NCBI GenBank assembly: GCA_036263035.1
Contig: DATAHR010000041.1
Location: 1-18,554, forward strand
Reading direction: 5' to 3'
DNA: 18,554 nt
Origin: JAICYJ01 sp036263035
GTDB taxonomy: Bacteria; Actinomycetota; Thermoleophilia; Gaiellales; JAICJC01
The notes under the pieces are model-generated. The model was not told the DNA's origin and did no database searches. It worked only from the letters and a program-made list of their open reading frames with translations. This document shows positions 14,688 through 18,554 of the stretch, in pieces. The translations under genes were made by a program, and so were the position numbers. Numbering within the stretch: position 1 is the stretch's first letter; every line of letters begins with the position of its first letter.

Positions 14688-16532
14688 ATGCACGAGATCG
14701 CGGAGTTCCTGGCCAGGCACCCGCCGTTCGACACCCTCGACGACGACCAGCTGGCAGAGGTCGCGGCCGTCGTTGAGATCGAATACGCCGAGGCGGGCAG
14801 CACCGTGCTCGAGCAGGCCGTGGCCGCGCCGTCGTTTGCGTGGGTGATCAGGCGCGGGGCCGTGGAGCTGCTCGACGGGCCGCGCATCGTTGACATGCTC
14901 GGCGAGGGCGAGATGTTCGGCCATGCGGCATTGCTCTCCGAGTGGCCGACTGCGCTGGCGGCGCGCACCGCGGAGGACTCGCTGCTGTACCGAATCCCGG
15001 CCGGCGTGCTGCGCCCGGTGCTCGCCCGCCCGGCTGCGCTCCGCTTCGCCGCACGGTCGCTGAGCGGCCGGTTCGAGATGCGGATGCGTGACCTCGACCC
15101 GCTGGCCACCGCCGTCGTCGATCCCGCCCGCAAGCCGGTCTCGCAGCTGCTGCGCGGCAGCCCGGTCGTGACCGGGCCGGACTCCAGTGTGCGCGACGCC
15201 GCGCGGCGCATGGTCGATGCCGGGTCGTCCTCCGTGCTCGTCGACCTCGGCGACCGCCTCGGGATCGTCACCGACCGCGACCTGCGGGAACGGGTCGTCG
15301 CTGCCGGCATCCCGCCGGAGACGCCGGTCTCGGAGGTCATGACCGAGCCGGCCAGCACGATCGCGGGCGACATGCTGGGTGCCGACGCGCTGCTCGAGAT
15401 GCTCGACCGTGGCGTGCGCCACCTGCCGGTCGTCGACCCCACCCGCCGCGTGATCGGCGTCATCTCCGACACCGATCTGATGGCGGTGGAGACGCGGACG
15501 CCGTTCCACCTCCGCCGCGCGATCGCGCGGGCGGAGACGCCGGCTGAGGTCGCGAGCGCGGCGGCCGCCCTGCCCGCGACCGTGCTCGCGCTGCACGACG
15601 CCCGGGTGGCGTCCGACTCGATCGGCCGGGTGATCGCAACCGTCCACGACGCCGTCACCCGGCGGCTGATCGAGCTCGCCCTGGAGCGCACACCGGTCGA
15701 GACGCCGTTCACCTGGCTGGCGCTCGGCAGCGTCGCCCGCCGGGAGGCCTTCCCCAACTCGGACCAGGACAGCGCGATCGCCTGGAAGGGCGAGGGCGAC
15801 GCGGTGGAGGTGCGCGAGCCGCTGGCGGCGCTCGCGGCCGAGGTGGTCGATGGTGCCCGGCGAAGCGGGTTCCCGGCCTGTCCGAACGGCGCAGTCGCCT
15901 CCAAGCCTCTCTTCCTGCGATCGGAGGGCGAGTGGCGGCGCGTGGCGGCATCCTGGCTGGACGATCCGACGCAGGAGAAGGCGCTGATCCTGGTGTCGGT
16001 GCTGGTCGACGGCCGACCGATCTGGCCGGAGGAGGGCCGCCGCAGCCCGCTGTCGGACGTGTTCGCGGGCGGGGCCGACCACCCGGCGCTGATGCGGCGC
16101 CTGGCCAGCTTCGCGGTCAGCCACAAGCCGCCGACCGGGTTCCTGCGCGACTTCGTCGTCGAGCACGACGGCGAGCGGCGGGGGACGCTCGACATCAAGC
16201 GCGGAGGGCTCGTCCCGGTGGTCGACATCGCCCGCTGGGCGGGGATGAAGGCGGGCGTCGCCGCAGCGTCGACGCCCGCGCGGCTGGACGCGGCCGAGAG
16301 CGCGGGAGTGCTGACCCCCCAGGTCGCGGCGACGCTGCGGGTCGCCTTCGAGCTCTTCACCGACCTGCGGATGACCCACCAGATCGACGCGATCCGCAAT
16401 CACCGGGCGCCGGACGACGCGATCGACCCGCGGACCCTCGAGCCGCTGACCCGCCGCTATCTGAAGGAGGCGTTCCGCGCAGTGGCGGACGTCCAGCGCG
16501 GCCTGATCAACGAGCTTGGCCTGACGCGATGA
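14688..16532 (+). CDS. cNMP-like / CBS pair / DUF294 nucleotidyltransferase-like regulator
   Basis: Cytosolic multidomain protein of 614 aa. Residues 1-125 form a cyclic-nucleotide-binding-like beta barrel. Residues about 150-270 hold two CBS domains (GIVTDRDLRERV, HLPVVD then GVISDTDLM) that typically bind adenine nucleotides. Residues about 305-430 are a DUF294-type nucleotidyltransferase fold with LALGSVARREAFPNSDQDSAI (Gly347-Ser348 and Asp359-x-Asp361). Residues about 450-610 are the DUF294 C-terminal helical domain (GTLDIKRGGLVPVVDIAR). In the cNMP domain the usual FGE...R phosphate cassette reads FGHAALLSEWPTALAAR, so the key Glu is His and the Arg is lost; cAMP binding is doubtful. 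Its TGA overlaps the exonuclease ATG (ATGA). Its partner protein and target are unknown. Confidence 0.9.
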   Translation: MHEIAEFLARHPPFDTLDDDQLAEVAAVVEIEYAEAGSTVLEQAVAAPSFAWVIRRGAVELLDGPRIVDMLGEGEMFGHAALLSEWPTALAARTAEDSLLYRIPAGVLRPVLARPAALRFAARSLSGRFEMRMRDLDPLATAVVDPARKPVSQLLRGSPVVTGPDSSVRDAARRMVDAGSSSVLVDLGDRLGIVTDRDLRERVVAAGIPPETPVSEVMTEPASTIAGDMLGADALLEMLDRGVRHLPVVDPTRRVIGVISDTDLMAVETRTPFHLRRAIARAETPAEVASAAAALPATVLALHDARVASDSIGRVIATVHDAVTRRLIELALERTPVETPFTWLALGSVARREAFPNSDQDSAIAWKGEGDAVEVREPLAALAAEVVDGARRSGFPACPNGAVASKPLFLRSEGEWRRVAASWLDDPTQEKALILVSVLVDGRPIWPEEGRRSPLSDVFAGGADHPALMRRLASFAVSHKPPTGFLRDFVVEHDGERRGTLDIKRGGLVPVVDIARWAGMKAGVAAASTPARLDAAESAGVLTPQVAATLRVAFELFTDLRMTHQIDAIRNHRAPDDAIDPRTLEPLTRRYLKEAFRAVADVQRGLINELGLTR

Positions 16533-17161
16533 CGCGCGGCTCGTGGCGTGAGGCTCGGCTGCTGTGCGTCGACGTGGAGCTGACCGGGCTCGATCCGGAA
16601 TCGGACGAGGTGATCGCGTTCGGAGCCGTGCCGATCGAGGGCGGCCGCATCCTCGCGGCCGGGGCGATCGAGAGCATGGTGGCGCCGGAGCGCACGTCGC
16701 CTGGAGGAGCGGAGGAGATCCACGGCATCCTGCCCCGCGATCTCGACGGCGCTCCGCCGCTCGAGCGGGCCATGGCGCCGCTGGCCGCGGCCATTGCGGG
16801 GACGACGCCGATCGCCCACGCCGCATGGGTGGAGCGGGCGTTCCTGGGCCCCGCGCTGCGCCGCGCCGGCGGGAAGCTCCCGCGCCACCTGATCGACACC
16901 GCGATGCTCTACCGGCTGCTCGGCGTGGTGCGCGACGGCCGCGATCCCGGCTACCGGCCGCTCGCATCGATCACGGAGGCGCTCGGCCTGCCCAGCCACC
17001 ATCCACACCAGGCGCTGGGGGACGCGCTGACCACGGCGCAGGTGTTCCTCGCGCTGGCAACGCAGCTGGAGCGCCTCGGGCACGGCCGGCTGCGCGACCT
17101 GATCCACGCCGAGCGGCGGGTGCAGACGCACAACCACTGGCACGGGGCGGCTCGCCGCTAG
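16529..17161 (+). CDS. DnaQ-like 3'-5' exonuclease domain protein (DEDDh-type)
   Basis: Single-domain exonuclease-fold protein of 210 aa. Motif I is CVDVELTGLDPESDEVI with Asp15 and Glu17. Motif III is HHPHQALGDALTTAQVF with His160 and Asp165. Motif II, usually AHNxxFDxxFL, reads AHAAWVERAFL: the Asn is Ala98 and the metal-binding Asp is Glu102. Glu may still bind metal, but activity needs proof. Start ATG overlaps the DUF294 stop (ATGA), a gene pairing also known in other bacteria, so the two products likely act together. Its TAG shares the palindrome CTAG (17158-17161) with the TAG of the convergent HD gene. A role in RNA or DNA turnover is inferred. Confidence 0.87.
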   Translation: MTRGSWREARLLCVDVELTGLDPESDEVIAFGAVPIEGGRILAAGAIESMVAPERTSPGGAEEIHGILPRDLDGAPPLERAMAPLAAAIAGTTPIAHAAWVERAFLGPALRRAGGKLPRHLIDTAMLYRLLGVVRDGRDPGYRPLASITEALGLPSHHPHQALGDALTTAQVFLALATQLERLGHGRLRDLIHAERRVQTHNHWHGAARR

Positions 17162-17724
17162 GGCGACATGGCCGCGATCTCGTCCACGAGCCGCGCCAGC
17201 TCGTCCGCGAGCGGCCCGGGCATGCGGCGGCAGAACAGCTCGGACAGCGACCGGTAGTACCAGAGCTGCTGCTCCACCGTGCCGCCGAACTTGCGCCACG
17301 TCGCGTCGCCATGCACCCGCAGGTCGGCGACGGTTGATCGAGCGTTGTGCACCTTGTCGGCCAGGGCAACAAGCAGGACGTCCTGCGGCTCGTGCTCCAT
17401 CCGCTCGATGTAGGCCTGCTTGCGACCGAGCCACGGCGGCTTCGGGCGCTGGTCGGTGTCGCTGCAGGCCTCGACGATCCGGGTGACCCGGTCGCCGAAC
17501 CGCTCGCGCAGCTCATCGACGCTGGTGCGGTGCCCCTGATCCTCGATGGCGTCGTGGAGCAGAGCGGCGATCGCCTGCTCCTCGTCACCGCCGTTCTCCA
17601 GCACGATCGCGGCAACCGACATCAGGTGCGCGAGGTACGGGATCTGGGCGGAGCCCTTCCGCGCATGGCCGTCGTGCACCTGCGCGGCGTATACGAGCGC
17701 GTCCTGGAAGCTGGCCGTCAGCAC
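17158..17724 (-). CDS. HD-domain hydrolase, SpoT/MESH1-like small alarmone hydrolase
   Basis: Cytosolic HD-superfamily phosphohydrolase of 188 aa, probably removing the 3'-diphosphate of (p)ppGpp. The SpoT-type hydrolase motifs are present: PYLAHLMSVA (His33), ALLHDAIEDQ (His57-Asp58, Glu61-Asp62), VDELRERFGDRVTRIVEACSD (69-89) and LADKVHNARS (Asp123, Asn127). There is no synthetase, TGS or ACT domain, so it is a stand-alone hydrolase, similar in size to human MESH1. The GTG start is chosen because it lies 7 nt after a TACCAT -10 box and just before the domain. It is divergent from an MFS gene with 29 bp between starts. Other nucleotide substrates such as NADPH remain possible. Confidence 0.85.
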   Translation of the reverse strand: MLTASFQDALVYAAQVHDGHARKGSAQIPYLAHLMSVAAIVLENGGDEEQAIAALLHDAIEDQGHRTSVDELRERFGDRVTRIVEACSDTDQRPKPPWLGRKQAYIERMEHEPQDVLLVALADKVHNARSTVADLRVHGDATWRKFGGTVEQQLWYYRSLSELFCRRMPGPLADELARLVDEIAAMSP

Positions 17725-17731
17725 GGCGGGG

Positions 17732-17737
17732 ATGGTA
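17732..17737 (-). promoter_or_regulatory. -10 box of the HD hydrolase gene
   Basis: TACCAT on the minus strand, 7 nt before the GTG at 17724. Only 2 bp separate it from the divergent box TATCCT at 17740-17745. Confidence 0.55.
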
Positions 17738-17739
17738 AC

Positions 17740-17745
17740 TATCCT
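17740..17745 (+). promoter_or_regulatory. -10 box of the terminal MFS gene
   Basis: TATCCT, then 8 nt, then GTG at 17754, suggesting a leaderless mRNA. Back-to-back with the HD gene promoter. Confidence 0.55.
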
Positions 17746-17753
17746 GACCGGCC

Positions 17754-18554
17754 GTGCCCGAGCACCCAACACCCGACGACCGCGCGGCGGCCGAGCGCGA
17801 GGCGGCCCGGCTCTCCCCCGCGCCGCCCGTGCCGGGGATGGCAACGCAGGACGGCCGCATGCGGGGTCTCTTGCGCAAGACCACCATCGACCTGACGCCG
17901 CTTCGCCGCCACCGCGATTTCCGGCTGCTGATGGCCGGCCAGACCGTGACGTTCCTCGGCTCCATGGTGACCTACGTCGCCCTCCCCTACCAGGCGTACG
18001 AGCTGTCGGGCAGCTCGCTCGTCGTCGGCCTGCTGGGCGTCGCGGAGCTGCTGCCGCTCCTGATCGCCGCGTTCCTGGGAGGGGCGCTGGCCGACGCCCG
18101 CGACCGCCGGCGCATGCTCCAGCTGACCGAGCTGTCGTTCGCCGTCGCATCGCTCGTGCTGCTCGGCAACTCGCTGCTTCCCGAGCCGCAGCTGTGGCTG
18201 CTGTTCGTCGTGTCAGCGGTGATGGCGGCGCTCGACGGGCTGCAACGCCCGTCGCTCGAGGCGCTGATCCCCCGTCTCGTCGACCGCGACGAGATGACAG
18301 CGGCAGCGGCCATCAGCACCGTGCGGTTCACGGTGGGCATGATCATCGGGCCGGCGCTGGGCGGCGTCCTGATTGCCGTGATCGGGCTCCCGGCCACGTA
18401 CGGCGTGGACGTGATCAGCTTCCTCGTCTCGCTGGCCACGCTGCGACTGATGCGCGCCGCTCCGCCGCCGGTCGAGAACGCGGAGGTGAGCCTGCGCAGC
18501 ATCCGCGAGGGCATCAGCTACGCCGTGTCGAGCCAGGTGCTGATGGGGACGTAC
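17754..18554 (+). CDS. MFS exporter, EntS-like, 3' end outside the window
   Basis: Major facilitator superfamily inner-membrane protein; 267 residues are visible and the frame is still open at the window end. A cytosolic N-terminal tail of about 45 residues precedes LTPLRRHRDFRLLMAGQ (about 47-63), then TM1 (TVTFLGSMVTYVALPYQAYE) and motif A (GALADARDRRRML, about 96-108). This closely parallels the MFS gene at 2007-3281 (VSPLRDSAHYRRLWFGD, VALPYQVY, AIADAFDRRRVL), so the two are paralogues. The GTG start is supported by its position 8 nt after TATCCT; ATG codons about 29 and 36 residues later are alternatives. Divergent from the HD hydrolase. Substrate unknown. Confidence 0.88.
   Translation, partial: MPEHPTPDDRAAAEREAARLSPAPPVPGMATQDGRMRGLLRKTTIDLTPLRRHRDFRLLMAGQTVTFLGSMVTYVALPYQAYELSGSSLVVGLLGVAELLPLLIAAFLGGALADARDRRRMLQLTELSFAVASLVLLGNSLLPEPQLWLLFVVSAVMAALDGLQRPSLEALIPRLVDRDEMTAAAAISTVRFTVGMIIGPALGGVLIAVIGLPATYGVDVISFLVSLATLRLMRAAPPPVENAEVSLRSIREGISYAVSSQVLMGTY

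Noticed and set aside
14634..16967. Long minus-strand open frame opposite the DUF294 and exonuclease genes
   Set aside because: Low-complexity Arg-rich translation without motifs; the plus strand has convincing domains over the same bases.
1..18554. CRISPR array, insertion sequence, integrase, tRNA or rRNA genes
   Set aside because: No regularly spaced repeats, transposase motifs, terminal inverted repeats or tRNA-like cloverleafs were noticed by eye on either strand; a tRNA or profile search could still reveal something small.

Overview
The window is a high-GC, very gene-dense chromosomal stretch. The likely host is an actinobacterium, perhaps a Thermoleophilia-like lineage. That placement is an inference from GC content, frequent GTG starts, leaderless promoters of the TANNNT type, an MmpL-family exporter and the mix of gene families; no rRNA or other marker gene is present to confirm it. 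I see no mobile element, CRISPR array, tRNA or rRNA. Both ends of the window cut through genes.

Layout. (1) 1-2023: the N-terminal two thirds of a trimethylamine-dehydrogenase-family enzyme (minus strand), divergent from a small CxxC redoxin (plus strand). (2) 2007-5433: an efflux locus with a TetR repressor and an EntS-like MFS exporter on the minus strand, divergent from a 14-TM DHA2-type MFS drug exporter. A perfect dyad operator lies in the 90-bp space between them. (3) 5430-9365, minus strand: a three-gene cell-envelope operon. It holds a membrane protein that fuses a PAP2/Aur1-type phosphotransferase to a UPF0104/LPG-synthase-like flippase domain, then an exported peptidoglycan amidase-like protein, then glycerol kinase, whose start overlaps the amidase stop. 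(4) 9554-13256, minus strand: a 12-TM MFS transporter and an MmpL/RND exporter with an unusual Ala/Lys-rich cytosolic insert, closed by a strong intrinsic terminator. (5) 13287-14547: a YgjP-type zinc metallopeptidase on the plus strand converges on a small membrane-anchored Thr/Val-rich protein and a 30-codon ORF on the minus strand. (6) 14638-17161, plus strand: a cNMP-like/CBS/DUF294 nucleotidyltransferase-like regulator translationally coupled to a DnaQ-type exonuclease. (7) 17158-18554: a SpoT/MESH1-like HD hydrolase (minus strand), divergent from a second EntS-like MFS exporter that runs off the window.

How the region is organised. Eight transcription units carry a -10 hexamer of form TANNNT ending only 6-9 nt before an initiation codon, so their mRNAs should be leaderless or nearly so. 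Two divergent pairs are separated by only 29-30 bp, with the two -10 boxes 1-4 bp apart. Convergent genes overlap at their stop codons or are 2 bp apart, leaving no room for ordinary terminators. Two of the leaderless promoters first meet a tiny GTG-started ORF (10 and 8 codons) whose stop overlaps the start of the main gene by four bases (ATGA/GTGA). This architecture, the PAP2-flippase fusion operon and the possible Shine-Dalgarno-sequestering pairing at 14549-14613 are the most unusual things here. Much of the coding capacity is export: four MFS proteins and one MmpL protein.
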